Made by a program: the position numbers and the translations under genes. Below are positions 39,675-48,546 of a stretch of 64,000 nt of DNA, piece after piece. The DNA comes from Amycolatopsis sp. CA-230715. GTDB lineage: Bacteria > Actinomycetota > Actinomycetes > Mycobacteriales > Pseudonocardiaceae. The stretch spans positions 743,501 to 807,500 of the forward strand of contig NZ_CP059997.1 in NCBI RefSeq assembly GCF_018736145.1. The letters run 5' to 3'. The notes under the pieces are model-generated. The model made no database searches. It had not been told where the DNA came from and was given only the letters and a program-made list of their open reading frames with translations. How positions within the stretch are numbered: the stretch's first letter is position 1; every line of letters starts with the position of its first letter.

Positions 39675-40676
39675 ATGACCGCGGTGCAGCGGGAGGTTTC
39701 GCCCTCGGCGAGCCCCGACGAAGCCGGCCCGGAAATCCGGGTCGGCCATCGGCGTTTCGCCGGTGTGCGCACCCGCGTGCTCGAAGTCGGCCCCACCACC
39801 CCGGAACCGGTGCGGCGCCGCGGAAAGCGCGCCGCCAAACCGGGCAGGCTCGTCCTGCTGCACGGGTACTGCGACAGCGCGGACACCTGGCGCCCGGTGC
39901 TCTCCGAACTCGCCGCCGCCGGGGTGCCCGCGATCGCCGTCGACCTCCCCGGTTTCGGCGAGGCGGACGCACTGCGGGCGGGCCCGATGCTCCCGCAGCT
40001 CGACGCGTTCGCCGCGGCCGTGCTGAGGGAACAGGCGGTACAGGGGCCGGTCGTGCTCGCGGGCAACTCGCTCGGCGGCACCACCGGGCTGCGCGCCGCG
40101 CAGAACCCGCGGCTCCCGCTCGCGGGCGTCGTTTCGATCGCGGCGCCCGGTTTCGCGGACTCCTGGCTCGTGAGAACGGTCGCCAAGTACCCGCTGCCAC
40201 TGCGCCTGTACTCCGCGCTTCCCTTGCCGGTGCCCGGTTTCCTTGTGCGCGCGGTCGCCGAGCAGGTGGTGCCGCGGCTGCTCTACGCCGACCGCGCGGT
40301 CGCCGACGCCGAACAGGTCCGCCGGTTCACCGAGCTCTTCCCGGACTACCGCGCCACCACCACCAGGCTCGAACAGGCGCGCCAGCTCGTCGAAGAACTC
40401 GCCACCGCCTACCAGCTCGACGCCGTCAAGTCGCCGCTGCTGGTGGTCGCCTGCGGCAAGGACAAACTGGTGAGCGCCGCGTCGGGGCGCCGGCTGCACG
40501 CGCTGGTGCCGCACAGCAGGCTGCTGGTGCGCGACGACTGGGGCCACTGCCCGCAGCTCGACAACCCGGCCGAGATCAGCGAGCTGCTCGCCTACTTCAC
40601 CGCGGGCGTCAGCAGGCCGGAGCCGCGAGATGTGCGCGAAAGGACCACAGTGGACGGCCGTTCGGTCGCGGGTTGA
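39675..40676 (+). CDS. Alpha/beta-hydrolase
   Basis: 333 residues. 'LVLLHGYCDSADTW' provides the HG oxyanion motif (~60-73), the nucleophile elbow is 'LAGNSLGGT' (Ser about 130), the acid lies in 'VVACGKDKLV' and His in 'DDWGHCPQLDNPAEI'. No signal peptide is present. It resembles haloperoxidase/epoxide-hydrolase-like esterases of the AB-hydrolase-1 family. The neighbour downstream is an amino acid permease; no functional link is visible. Confidence 0.86.
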   Translation: MTAVQREVSPSASPDEAGPEIRVGHRRFAGVRTRVLEVGPTTPEPVRRRGKRAAKPGRLVLLHGYCDSADTWRPVLSELAAAGVPAIAVDLPGFGEADALRAGPMLPQLDAFAAAVLREQAVQGPVVLAGNSLGGTTGLRAAQNPRLPLAGVVSIAAPGFADSWLVRTVAKYPLPLRLYSALPLPVPGFLVRAVAEQVVPRLLYADRAVADAEQVRRFTELFPDYRATTTRLEQARQLVEELATAYQLDAVKSPLLVVACGKDKLVSAASGRRLHALVPHSRLLVRDDWGHCPQLDNPAEISELLAYFTAGVSRPEPRDVRERTTVDGRSVAG

Positions 40677-40765
40677 TTCCGATCGTTTGATCCGGCGCGA
40701 AAGCCCTGTACGGTTCCTCCGATCTCCGGACACCCCGGAATCGTTTCACCCTGTTGGAGACCGTC

Positions 40766-42217
40766 ATGTCCGCTCCCCCGGTCGGAACCGGCCCGTTCCG
40801 GCGCAAGCCCATCGAACAGATCGAGCAGATCGAAGACGCCGGCGGCGCCGGTGGCCTGCAGCGCACCCTCGGCCTGCGCCAGCTGACCGCGATCGGCGTC
40901 GGCGGCATCATCGGTGCCGGGATCTTCTCGCTGGCAGGCGCGGTCGCGAACAAGACCGCGGGTCCCGCCGTGCTGATCTCGTTCCTGATCGCCGGTATCG
41001 CCAGTGCCGCGGCGGCGTTCTCGTACGCCGAGTTCGCCGGTCTCATCCCGAGGGCCGGTTCGGCCTACACCTACGGCTACGCCGTGCTCGGCGAGATCGT
41101 CGGCTGGTTCATCGGCTGGGACCTGCTCCTCGAATACACCGCGATCGTCGCGGTGGTGGCGATCGGCATCTCCGGCTACTTCAACGACCTGCTCGGCTTC
41201 CTCGACATCAAGCTGCCGCTGTGGATGTCCGGCGCGCCGGGGACCGAACCGACCGGCGTCGAATCCGGCTCGTACAAGGTGAACCTGTTCGCGATGCTGC
41301 TGTGCCTCCTGATCGCGTTCATCCTCAACCAGGGCATGAAGAACGCGGCCAGGTTCGAAACCGTGCTGGTGTACCTCAAGGTCGCCATCGTGCTGCTGGT
41401 GGTCGTGGTGGGCGCGTTCCACATCAACTCCGGCAACTACTCGAACTTCTTCCCGTTCGGGATCAGCGGCGCCTTCACCGGCGCGGCCACCGTGTTCTTC
41501 GCGGTGTTCGGCTACGACGCGATGTCCACCGCCGCCGAGGAGTCGAAGGACTCCCAGAAGCACATGCCCAAGGCGATCCTGTACTCGCTCGCCATTTCCA
41601 TGGTGCTGTACGTGCTCGCGTGCCTCGTGCTCACCGGGATGGTGAACTACACCGAAATCGACTCGGAAAGCGCGTTCTCGAGCGCGTTCCGGTCGGTCGG
41701 GCTCGGCTGGCTCGGCCTGATCATCGCGGTCGGCGCGATCCTCGGCATCCTCACCGTGCTGTTCACGTTCATGATGGGCGCGACGCGCGTCGGCTACTCG
41801 ATGAGCCGCGACGGCCTGCTGCCCAAGTGGTTCTCCGGCACGCACCCGGTGCGCAAGGTGCCGAGCCGGATGACCTGGGTGCTCGGCATCGCCTCCGCGG
41901 TGATCGCGGGCGTGCTGCCCATCGCCGAGGCGGCCGAGCTGACCAACATCGGCATCCTGCTGGCGTTCGTCGTGGTGTGCGTCGCGGTGATCGTGCTGCG
42001 CTACCGCCGCCCCGACCTGCCGAGGACGTTCCGCTGCCCCGGTATGCCGGTGGTGCCCGCGATCGGCGTGGTGTTCTCGATCTGGCTCATCACGTTCCTC
42101 GAACCGGCGACCTGGCTGCGGTTCGCGATCTGGTTCGCCATCGGCATGGTCGTCTACTTCGCCTACGGCAAGCGGAACTCCTTGCTGGCCAAGCAGAACC
42201 CCGCCGAGGAAGGCTGA
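40766..42217 (+). CDS. APC-superfamily amino acid permease
   Basis: 483 residues from the ATG at 40766, with TTGGAGA as Shine-Dalgarno; an upstream TTG is rejected. Twelve hydrophobic segments follow a short cytoplasmic N-terminus. Family motifs include 'GVGGIIGAGIFSLAG', 'YAEFAGLIPRAGSAYTY' and 'GYDAMSTAAEESKD'. This is the YfnA/CAT-like branch that takes up amino acids or amines with protons. The substrate cannot be read from sequence. Confidence 0.9.
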   Translation: MSAPPVGTGPFRRKPIEQIEQIEDAGGAGGLQRTLGLRQLTAIGVGGIIGAGIFSLAGAVANKTAGPAVLISFLIAGIASAAAAFSYAEFAGLIPRAGSAYTYGYAVLGEIVGWFIGWDLLLEYTAIVAVVAIGISGYFNDLLGFLDIKLPLWMSGAPGTEPTGVESGSYKVNLFAMLLCLLIAFILNQGMKNAARFETVLVYLKVAIVLLVVVVGAFHINSGNYSNFFPFGISGAFTGAATVFFAVFGYDAMSTAAEESKDSQKHMPKAILYSLAISMVLYVLACLVLTGMVNYTEIDSESAFSSAFRSVGLGWLGLIIAVGAILGILTVLFTFMMGATRVGYSMSRDGLLPKWFSGTHPVRKVPSRMTWVLGIASAVIAGVLPIAEAAELTNIGILLAFVVVCVAVIVLRYRRPDLPRTFRCPGMPVVPAIGVVFSIWLITFLEPATWLRFAIWFAIGMVVYFAYGKRNSLLAKQNPAEEG

Positions 42218-42218
42218 G

Positions 42219-43271
42219 TCACCCGAGGCGCCGGGAGGCCGCTTCCGCGGCCGCCCGCGCTTCGGCGCCGAGCCTGGCCACGATCTCGGCGACCGTGCCC
42301 TCGGTCGCCAGTTCGTAGGTCTGTCCCGCCCACAGCGACAGCATCTCCGCGTCGCCCGCCTTGCCCGCCGCCGCGCGCACCGGCCGGGTGAGGTTGTTCA
42401 CCTGGGGGTAGGCCGCCGGGGCCGATCCCGAGTTCTCGTCGAGGAAGCGGTTGCGCAGGCCGCGCGCGGGGCGGCCGCTGAACGCGCGCGTGAACCTCGT
42501 GGTGCGGCCGCCTTCGACCAGCGCGCGCCGGTGCGCCGGCTGGGTGCCCGCCTCCGCCGCCCGCAGGAACGCGGTGCCCAGCTGCGCGGCGGCCGCGCCG
42601 CCTGCCAGCACCGCCGCGACGTCCGCGCCGTGCACCAGCCCGCCCGCCGCCACCAGCGGCAGGTCCACCGCGGCGCGCACCAGCCGCAGCGCCGCGAGCA
42701 GGCCGTAGACTTCGCCACCCGCCGGGTCTTCGGCGTCGTCGGTGAGCAGGCCGCGATGACCGCCCGCCTCGAAACCCTGTACGCACAAGGCATCCGCCCC
42801 GATCGCGGCCGCGATCCTCGCCTCGTCCGGCCCGGTGACCGTCACCAGCACCGCGCTGCCCGCGGCGTGCAGACTGTCCACATCGGACCGCGACGGCACG
42901 CCGAAGGTGAACGAAACCCAGGGAACCCGGTGCGCCACCACGGTTTCCAGCTTCGCCGGGTAATCGTCGTCGTCCCACGAGGGCGTGCCGGGCTCGGCAC
43001 CGTGACGCCGCGCCTCCGCGGCGATCACCCGCTCGTACGCAGCGGTGTCCACATCGGACTTCCGGCCGGGAACGAAGAGGTTGACCCCGAACGACTCCGC
43101 GCCGAGTTCCCTCGTCTGTTCGATCTGCGCGGCCAGCGCGGCCGCCTTCAGGTACCCGGCGGCGAGGAAGGCACCGGCGCCCGCCTTCCCGGCCGCGGCC
43201 ACCAGCTCGGGCGTGGACGGCCCGCCCGCCATCGGAGCGATCAGAACCGGCGTGCGCAAGGTGTCGAACAT
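42219..43271 (-). CDS. Nitronate monooxygenase (NPD-like, FMN-dependent)
   Basis: 350 residues from the ATG at 43271 with AGGAGA upstream. TIM-barrel FMN fold: 'PVLIAPMAGGPSTPELVAA' at the N-terminus, 'CVQGFEAGGHRG' (phosphate-binding and catalytic-His-type motif 'EAGGHRG', ~168-174), 'PLVAAGGLVHGADVAAVLAGGAAAAQLGTAFL' in parts. It oxidises alkyl nitronates such as propionate 3-nitronate, a detoxification role. An elaborate inverted repeat (43295-43372) lies in its promoter region. Confidence 0.87.
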   Translation of the reverse strand: MFDTLRTPVLIAPMAGGPSTPELVAAAGKAGAGAFLAAGYLKAAALAAQIEQTRELGAESFGVNLFVPGRKSDVDTAAYERVIAAEARRHGAEPGTPSWDDDDYPAKLETVVAHRVPWVSFTFGVPSRSDVDSLHAAGSAVLVTVTGPDEARIAAAIGADALCVQGFEAGGHRGLLTDDAEDPAGGEVYGLLAALRLVRAAVDLPLVAAGGLVHGADVAAVLAGGAAAAQLGTAFLRAAEAGTQPAHRRALVEGGRTTRFTRAFSGRPARGLRNRFLDENSGSAPAAYPQVNNLTRPVRAAAGKAGDAEMLSLWAGQTYELATEGTVAEIVARLGAEARAAAEAASRRLG

Positions 43272-43294
43272 GCTGTGTCTCCTATCGCGCGTCA

Positions 43295-43372
43295 AAATTT
43301 GCGCTGCCGGGGGCGCCACTCTCGAGGTTAGTGGCAGTTGATCTCGTGAGGCGCCCCCACCATCGCAAATTT
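43295..43372. repeat. Compound inverted repeat upstream of the nitronate monooxygenase gene
   Basis: Two nested pairs of perfect 9-bp arms: AAATTTGCG (43295-43303) with CGCAAATTT (43364-43372), and GGGGGCGCC (43309-43317) with GGCGCCCCC (43350-43358). The 5-nt spacers on both sides are equal, so the symmetry is regular about a 32-nt centre. A small AGGGCC-TTC-GGCCCT hairpin (43375-43389) adjoins it. AAATTTGCG also occurs at 461-469 beside another hairpin. It could be a regulator site or a small mobile palindromic element. Confidence 0.7.
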
Positions 43373-43532
43373 AGAGGGCCTTCGGCCCTGCGCGCGACTT
43401 TGAACGCTCCCCGCCGCGCGGGGCGCGTCGGCTCGCCGGTGCGGGGCCGGGTTGGCAATGACCGGACCTCCGGTCCGGGCCTCGCTGCACTCGGAAGGTA
43501 GGCAGGCGAGATGGGGCGGTCTACCGTGGGGT

Positions 43533-43979
43533 ATGGCCATCGATCTGGACGTCGTCCGCGGGCTCGCCGTCGCCGAACACGGGCTCGCCACCATCGCCAC
43601 CACGCGACCGGACGGGACCGTGCACGCCTCCGTGGTCAACGCGGGGGTGCTCGACCACCCCGTCACCGGGAAGGCGAGCGTCGCGTTCGTCGCCCGCGGC
43701 GGCACCAAGAAGCTCGAACTCCTGCGCCGCACCGCGAACGCCACCATCGTCTTCCGGCGCGGCTGGTCGTGGGCCTCGGTCCAGGGCGGCGCGAGCCTGA
43801 TCGGCCCCGACGACCAGGACCCCGCCTTCCCCGACGGAGACCTCCCGCGCCTGCTGCGCGAGGTGTTCATCGCGGCCACCGGCACGCACGACGACTGGGC
43901 CGAATACGACCGCGTGATGGCCGCAGAACGCCGGGTCGCCGTGTTCGTCGACCCGGCGCGCATCACCGGGAACGCCTGA
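43533..43979 (+). CDS. PPOX-class flavin/F420-dependent protein
   Basis: 148 residues from the ATG at 43533. Split beta-barrel of the pyridoxamine-phosphate-oxidase family: 'GLATIATTRPDGTVHASVVNAGVLDHPVTGKASVAFVARGG' in pieces, 'ATIVFRRGWSWASVQG' and 'DYDRVMAAERRVAVFVDPARI'-like tail. Actinobacterial members bind FMN or F420 and reduce diverse compounds. It converges with lepA, one base apart. The activity is unknown. Confidence 0.83.
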   Translation: MAIDLDVVRGLAVAEHGLATIATTRPDGTVHASVVNAGVLDHPVTGKASVAFVARGGTKKLELLRRTANATIVFRRGWSWASVQGGASLIGPDDQDPAFPDGDLPRLLREVFIAATGTHDDWAEYDRVMAAERRVAVFVDPARITGNA

Positions 43980-43980
43980 G

Positions 43981-45879
43981 CTACTTCTTGCCCTTGCCCT
44001 TGTCGGACGGGTCTTCCGAGGAAAGCGCCGCCACGAAGGCCTCCTGCGGGACTTCGACGCGTCCCACGGTCTTCATCCGCTTCTTGCCTTCCTTCTGCTT
44101 CTCCAGCAGCTTGCGCTTCCGCGAGATGTCACCGCCGTAGCACTTCGCCAGCACGTCCTTGCGGATCGCCCTGATCGTCTCGCGGGCGATGATCCTGGCC
44201 CCGATGGCGGCCTGGATCGGCACCTCGAACTGCTGCCGCGGGATGAGCTCGCGCAGCCGCGTCGCCATCTTGTTGCCGTAGCCGTACGCCGAGTCCTTGT
44301 GCACGATCGCGGAGAACGCGTCGACCGCCTCGCCCTGCAGCAGGATGTCGACCTTCACCAGATCGGACACCTGCTCGCCCGCCTCCTCGTAGTCGAGCGA
44401 GGCGTACCCGCGCGTGCGCGACTTCAAGGAGTCGAAGAAGTCGAAGATGATCTCCGCGAGCGGCAGGTTGTAGCGCAGCTCCACCCTGTCCTCGGACAGG
44501 TAGTCCATGCCGAGCATCTGGCCGCGCTTGCTCTGGCACAGCTCCATGATCGCGCCGATGAACTCCGACGGCGCGATCACCGTCACCTTGCTGACCGGCT
44601 CGTGCACCTCGCTGATCTTGGCGCCGGTCGGCCAGTCCGACGGGTTCGTCACGGTCACCTCGCCGCCGTCCTCCAGGTACACCTGGTAGACGACGTTCGG
44701 GGCGGTCGAGATCAGATCGAGGCCGAACTCGCGCTCCAGCCGGTCGCGCGTGATCTCCAGGTGCAGCAGGCCGAGGAAACCGCAGCGGAACCCGAACCCG
44801 AGCGCCACCGAGGTCTCCGGCTCGTAGTCCAGCGCCGCGTCGTTGAGCTGGAGCTTGTCCAAGGCCTCCCGCAGCACCGGGTAGTCCGAACCGTCCACTG
44901 GGTACAGTCCCGAGTAGACCATCGGCTTCGGTTCCCGGTACCCGGCCAGCGGCTCGTCCGCGCCCTTGCGCTCCGAGGTCACGGTGTCACCGACCTTGGA
45001 CTGGCGGACGTCCTTCACGCCGGTGATCAGGTAGCCGACCTCGCCGACGCCGAGCCCTTTGCTCGCCTTCGGCTCCGGCGAGATGATGCCGACCTCCAGC
45101 AGCTCGTGCGTGGCGCCGGTGGACATCATCTTGATCCGCTCGCGCGGCACGATCTTCCCGTCGACCACCCTGATGTAGGTGACCACACCCCGGTAGGTGT
45201 CGTACACCGAGTCGAAGATCATCGCCCGCGCCGGCGCGTCGGCGTTCCCGACCGGCGGCGGCACCTGGCGCACCGCCTCGTCGAGCAGGTTCGTCACCCC
45301 GTCACCGGTCTTCGCCGACACGCGCAGCACGTCCGTCGGCTCGCAGCCGATGATGTGCGCGAGCTCGGCCGCGTACTTGTCCGGCTCGGCCGCGGGCAGG
45401 TCGATCTTGTTCAGCACCGGGATGATGTGCAGGTCTTTTTCCAGCGCGAGGTAGAGGTTCGCCAGCGTCTGCGCCTCGATCCCCTGCGCGGCGTCGACCA
45501 GCAGGATCGCGCCTTCGCAGGCCTCCAGCGCGCGGGAGACCTCGTAGGTGAAGTCGACGTGGCCTGGCGTGTCGATCAGGTGCAGGACGTGGTCCTGCCC
45601 GTCGACCTTCCACGGCAGGCGCACGTTCTGCGCCTTGATGGTGATCCCGCGTTCCCGCTCGATGTCCATCCGGTCCAGGTACTGGGCGCGCATCGCCCGC
45701 TCTTCGACCACGCCGGTGAGCTGCAGCATCCGGTCGGCCAGCGTGGACTTGCCGTGGTCGATGTGCGCGATGATGCAGAAGTTCCGGATGAGCTCCGGTG
45801 GCGTGAACGTGTCGTCCGCGAACGTGCGTGGGGCTGTCACTCGTGTGGTCCTCGGGAAGTCGGGGGTGAGCGTGTCCAT
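43981..45879 (-). CDS. lepA: Elongation factor 4 (back-translocating ribosomal GTPase)
   Basis: 632 residues from the ATG at 45879. G1 'AHIDHGKST' (39-46 region), G3 'DTPGHVDF', G4 'NKIDLP', the EF4-specific 'VYSGLYPVDGSDYP' and the C-terminal domain 'AKCYGGDISRKRKLLEKQKEGKKRMK' in parts are all present. It acts on stalled or mistranslocated ribosomes. In actinobacteria lepA is near rpsT/holA on one side and hemW/hrcA on the other, an order kept here with inserted genes. Confidence 0.96.
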   Translation of the reverse strand: MDTLTPDFPRTTRVTAPRTFADDTFTPPELIRNFCIIAHIDHGKSTLADRMLQLTGVVEERAMRAQYLDRMDIERERGITIKAQNVRLPWKVDGQDHVLHLIDTPGHVDFTYEVSRALEACEGAILLVDAAQGIEAQTLANLYLALEKDLHIIPVLNKIDLPAAEPDKYAAELAHIIGCEPTDVLRVSAKTGDGVTNLLDEAVRQVPPPVGNADAPARAMIFDSVYDTYRGVVTYIRVVDGKIVPRERIKMMSTGATHELLEVGIISPEPKASKGLGVGEVGYLITGVKDVRQSKVGDTVTSERKGADEPLAGYREPKPMVYSGLYPVDGSDYPVLREALDKLQLNDAALDYEPETSVALGFGFRCGFLGLLHLEITRDRLEREFGLDLISTAPNVVYQVYLEDGGEVTVTNPSDWPTGAKISEVHEPVSKVTVIAPSEFIGAIMELCQSKRGQMLGMDYLSEDRVELRYNLPLAEIIFDFFDSLKSRTRGYASLDYEEAGEQVSDLVKVDILLQGEAVDAFSAIVHKDSAYGYGNKMATRLRELIPRQQFEVPIQAAIGARIIARETIRAIRKDVLAKCYGGDISRKRKLLEKQKEGKKRMKTVGRVEVPQEAFVAALSSEDPSDKGKGKK

Positions 45880-45955
45880 CGTCCCATGAGCATCCGGGCG
45901 CGAATACGGGTCATCCCCGATGCACGCTCGGTATACCTGTGCTGACCTGGGAGGT

Positions 45956-46621
45956 ATGAGCAGTTCGATGACCCAGATGCTCGATCGCGCGTTCGGCCAC
46001 CCGCGCGGTCTGCTCGGCAGGCTCGGTGGCGCGATGATGGCACACGGCAACGCGGCGACCGAGCGCCACCTGGTCGAACTCGCGAAACTCGGCGACGACG
46101 ACACCGTGCTCGTCGTCGGCCCCGGGCCGGGGGTCGGGCTCGCGGCGGCCGCGAGAACAGCGCGCAGAACCGTCGGCGTGGACCCGTCGGAGGAGATGCT
46201 GGCGCGCTGCCGTGATCGGTGCCACGACCTGATCGCGAGCGGCGCCGTCGAACTGCGGCGCGGCACCGCCGAGGACCACGGCCAGCCCGACGAGTCGGCC
46301 GACGCCGTCCTGACCGTCAACAACGTGCAGCTGTGGCCCGACCGCGCCGCCGCGTTCCGCGCGCTGCACCGCGCACTGCGCCCCGGCGGCCGGATCCTGG
46401 TGTCAGCGCACGACCGGTGGCTGCCGGTGTCCCGGCACGAACTCGGCGACGAACTCCTCGCCGCCGGGTTCGCCGACGTGCAGACCTGGACCTGGGAGCC
46501 GCCCGGCCGGGGCGCGAGCCTCGCCGCCCAGCTGCGCGCCGTCCGGCCGCCGGAAAGCGCGCCACGGCGCGGAAAACCTCAGGCCGGTGCCGGCGAGGCG
46601 TCCGAAGACTCGGACGCGTAG
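45956..46621 (+). CDS. Class I SAM-dependent methyltransferase
   Basis: 221 residues from the ATG at 45956, with GGGAGGT just before. Motif I reads 'VLVVGPGPGVGLAAAA' (~51-66), followed by acidic 'VGVDPSEEML' and post-I 'RRGTAEDHGQPDESADAVLTVNNVQLW' in parts; this is Methyltransf_11 type. It is divergent from lepA (76-bp gap) and its 3' end overlaps the Lrp-GAF gene by 43 bp on the opposite strand. The substrate is unknown. Confidence 0.85.
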   Translation: MSSSMTQMLDRAFGHPRGLLGRLGGAMMAHGNAATERHLVELAKLGDDDTVLVVGPGPGVGLAAAARTARRTVGVDPSEEMLARCRDRCHDLIASGAVELRRGTAEDHGQPDESADAVLTVNNVQLWPDRAAAFRALHRALRPGGRILVSAHDRWLPVSRHELGDELLAAGFADVQTWTWEPPGRGASLAAQLRAVRPPESAPRRGKPQAGAGEASEDSDA

Positions 46622-47550
46622 CGCGGAAGGTGCTTGCCGAGGATGTCGGCCAGCTCCTGGGCTTGGCGGACCAGGTCTTCCCGGTAGGTGATGACGGTGT
46701 CCCAGTACAGGCAGAGGGTGCCGCGCCGGTCGCCCCCGCTGCACACCGGCATGCCCAGCCAGCTGTGGAAACCTTCGGATTGAACGAGGTCGGTCACGGA
46801 TCGGAAGAGCGGATCGGTCCGGGCGTCGGCCACGAACACGTGCTGGTTGTGTTTGACGATGTTCGGGAGGACGACCCCCTCTGCCTGCCCCTTGACGCGG
46901 ATTTCCTCGACGTAGCGGGAGGAAAGACCTCGCCAGCGCATCGTGGACGGCCACGGGGACCGCGTCGAGTCGACGGGCCCGATGTTCCCGGTGGCCACGT
47001 GGACCCGGTCGGCGCCGAGCGACGCGGTGGCCACGTCGCAGGCGAGATCGAGCAGTTCGGACATGCCGGAAGCCCTCGACGCCTGCTCGTCGAACTGCTC
47101 GAAGCGGTCCGGCCGGGTCGCGGTGCCGCGGGTGATCGTCTCGACGACGTGCGTCGAGAGCGACTCCTCGATTCCAGGCCCCTGCTCGACATGGCGGACG
47201 TAGAACTCGAGAGCGTCGCTGTCGGAGTCGAACGACCCGAGGACGATGAGTTCGTAAGCCCCGGTGGCCAGGTGGACCTCGTCCACCTGGGGCAGTGACG
47301 CCAAGCGGTCGGCGACGACGAACCGCTGGCCCGGCTCGACCCGCGCCAGGACGATGAGCCGCGATCGCGGCGCTTCGCGGTCCAAGGTGGCGACCACCCG
47401 CATACCGTCGCGCTCGATCAACCGGCGGATCCGCTGGCGCACGGTCTTCTCCGACACCCCGACCCTGGCGGCGACCTCGAGGTTGGGCATGCGCCCGTTC
47501 TCGGCCAGCAGTCCGAAGATCTTTTCATCCAGCGCGTCGAGTTCGCGCAC
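46579..47550 (-). CDS. Lrp/AsnC-type regulator fused to a C-terminal GAF domain
   Basis: 323 residues, about twice the usual Lrp length. Residues ~1-55 are the AsnC HTH ('LDALDEKIFGLLAENGRM', 'GVSEKTVRQRIRRLIERDG'), ~60-145 the RAM domain ('LIVLARVEPGQRFVVADRLASLPQVDEVH' in parts, 'YELIVLGSF'), and ~165-310 a GAF domain ('VFVADARTDPLFR', 'GFHSWLGMPVCSGGDRRGTLCLYWD'). The order fits a regulator with a second ligand pocket. It faces a four-gene catabolic operon across 158 bp holding four regularly spaced half-sites. AAGGAGG precedes the start. Confidence 0.83.
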   Translation of the reverse strand: MRELDALDEKIFGLLAENGRMPNLEVAARVGVSEKTVRQRIRRLIERDGMRVVATLDREAPRSRLIVLARVEPGQRFVVADRLASLPQVDEVHLATGAYELIVLGSFDSDSDALEFYVRHVEQGPGIEESLSTHVVETITRGTATRPDRFEQFDEQASRASGMSELLDLACDVATASLGADRVHVATGNIGPVDSTRSPWPSTMRWRGLSSRYVEEIRVKGQAEGVVLPNIVKHNQHVFVADARTDPLFRSVTDLVQSEGFHSWLGMPVCSGGDRRGTLCLYWDTVITYREDLVRQAQELADILGKHLPRYASESSDASPAPA

Positions 47551-47590
47551 CTGAACCTCCTTGTCTCGGACACCTTAGCAGCACGGTCGC

Positions 47591-47674
47591 CCGAATATCG
47601 GCAACTCAAGGTCGTTATTCGGATGCTGATGGTTGTGTGGTCCGAATCCCGGGCGTACGGTGACCATAATTCGG
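47591..47674. promoter_or_regulatory. Array of four alternating CCGAAT/ATTCGG half-sites
   Basis: CCGAAT 47591-47596, ATTCGG 47617-47622, CCGAAT 47642-47647 and ATTCGG 47669-47674. They form two inverted pairs with spacers of 20 and 21 nt, and the pairs are 51 bp apart, about five helical turns. The array fills the gap between the Lrp-GAF gene and the LLM gene and probably binds an Lrp-type oligomer. Confidence 0.6.
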
Positions 47675-47708
47675 CGCAACGGTCGCCTGAGAGAGGACGC
47701 GGCAAGGT

Positions 47709-48545
47709 ATGCGATTCGCGTTCAGGACCGCTCCCCAGCACACCACCTGGGCCGAGCTGCTGGCCGTCTGGCGGGTGGCCGACGGCATCGAGGTGTTCGA
47801 ATCGGGATGGACCTTCGACCACTTCTATCCCATCTTCTCCGACAGCCGAGGGCCGTGCCTCGAAGGCTGGACGGTCACGACCGCGCTGGCCCAGGCGACC
47901 AAGCGGCTCCGCTTCGGCACCCTCGTGACCGGGATCCCCTACCGGCATCCCGCCGTGCTCGCCAACATGGCGACGGCCCTCGACGTCATTTCCGGAGGGC
48001 GGCTCGAACTGGGCGTGGGAGCTGGTTGGAACGAAGAGGAATCCACCGCCTACGGCATTCCGCTCGGCACGCCCGCGCAGCGCAGCGATCGGTTCGAGGA
48101 GGCATGTGCGGTACTCACCGGCCTCATGGGCCAGGAGTCGACCACCTTCCGGGGCCGGTACTACCACCTCACCGACGCCCGCAACGAACCCAAAGGCGTC
48201 CAGCGCCCCCACCCGCCGATTTGCGTCGGGGGCAACGGAGAGAAGCGCACGCTCCGCACCGCGGCCCGCTTCGCTCAGCATTGGAGCTTCCTCGGCGGAA
48301 CCCCGCAAGAATTCGCCCGGAAACGGGACGTCCTCCATGCCCACTGCGCCAACCTCGGCAGGGATCCGAGCGAGATCCTCCTGTCGAGCCCGGTGGCCTA
48401 CGACGGAGATCCGGCAGCCACCGCCGCGTCGGCTGCCGCGCTGGGTGAGGAAGGACTGGGGCTCGCCATCATCCCGCTGAAGCCACCGTTCGACCCAGCG
48501 GTACTCGAACCTCTCGCCTTCGCCCTCTCCGAGATCGGCCGGTGA
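47709..48545 (+). CDS. Luciferase-like (LLM) flavin/F420 oxidoreductase, first gene of the catabolic operon
   Basis: 278 residues. Luciferase-like barrel: 'GWTFDHFYPIF', 'TALAQATKRLRFGTLVTGIPYRHPAVLANMA' in parts, 'DVISGGRLELGVGAGWNEEE' and 'KGVQRPHPPICVGGNGEKRTLR'. It is a paralogue of the LLM gene at 61999. It opens an operon with an ACMSD-like hydrolase (1 bp later), a nitroreductase and an FAD monooxygenase, and so is probably a monooxygenase or F420-dependent reductase on the same unknown substrate. Its promoter region contains the half-site array. Confidence 0.83.
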   Translation: MRFAFRTAPQHTTWAELLAVWRVADGIEVFESGWTFDHFYPIFSDSRGPCLEGWTVTTALAQATKRLRFGTLVTGIPYRHPAVLANMATALDVISGGRLELGVGAGWNEEESTAYGIPLGTPAQRSDRFEEACAVLTGLMGQESTTFRGRYYHLTDARNEPKGVQRPHPPICVGGNGEKRTLRTAARFAQHWSFLGGTPQEFARKRDVLHAHCANLGRDPSEILLSSPVAYDGDPAATAASAAALGEEGLGLAIIPLKPPFDPAVLEPLAFALSEIGR

Positions 48546-48546
48546 C

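Noticed and set aside
45880..46323. N-terminal extension of LepA by about 148 codons
   Set aside because: The extension is antisense to the methyltransferase gene and has shadow composition. EF4 proteins begin about 30 residues before the first GTPase motif, which fits the ATG at 45879.
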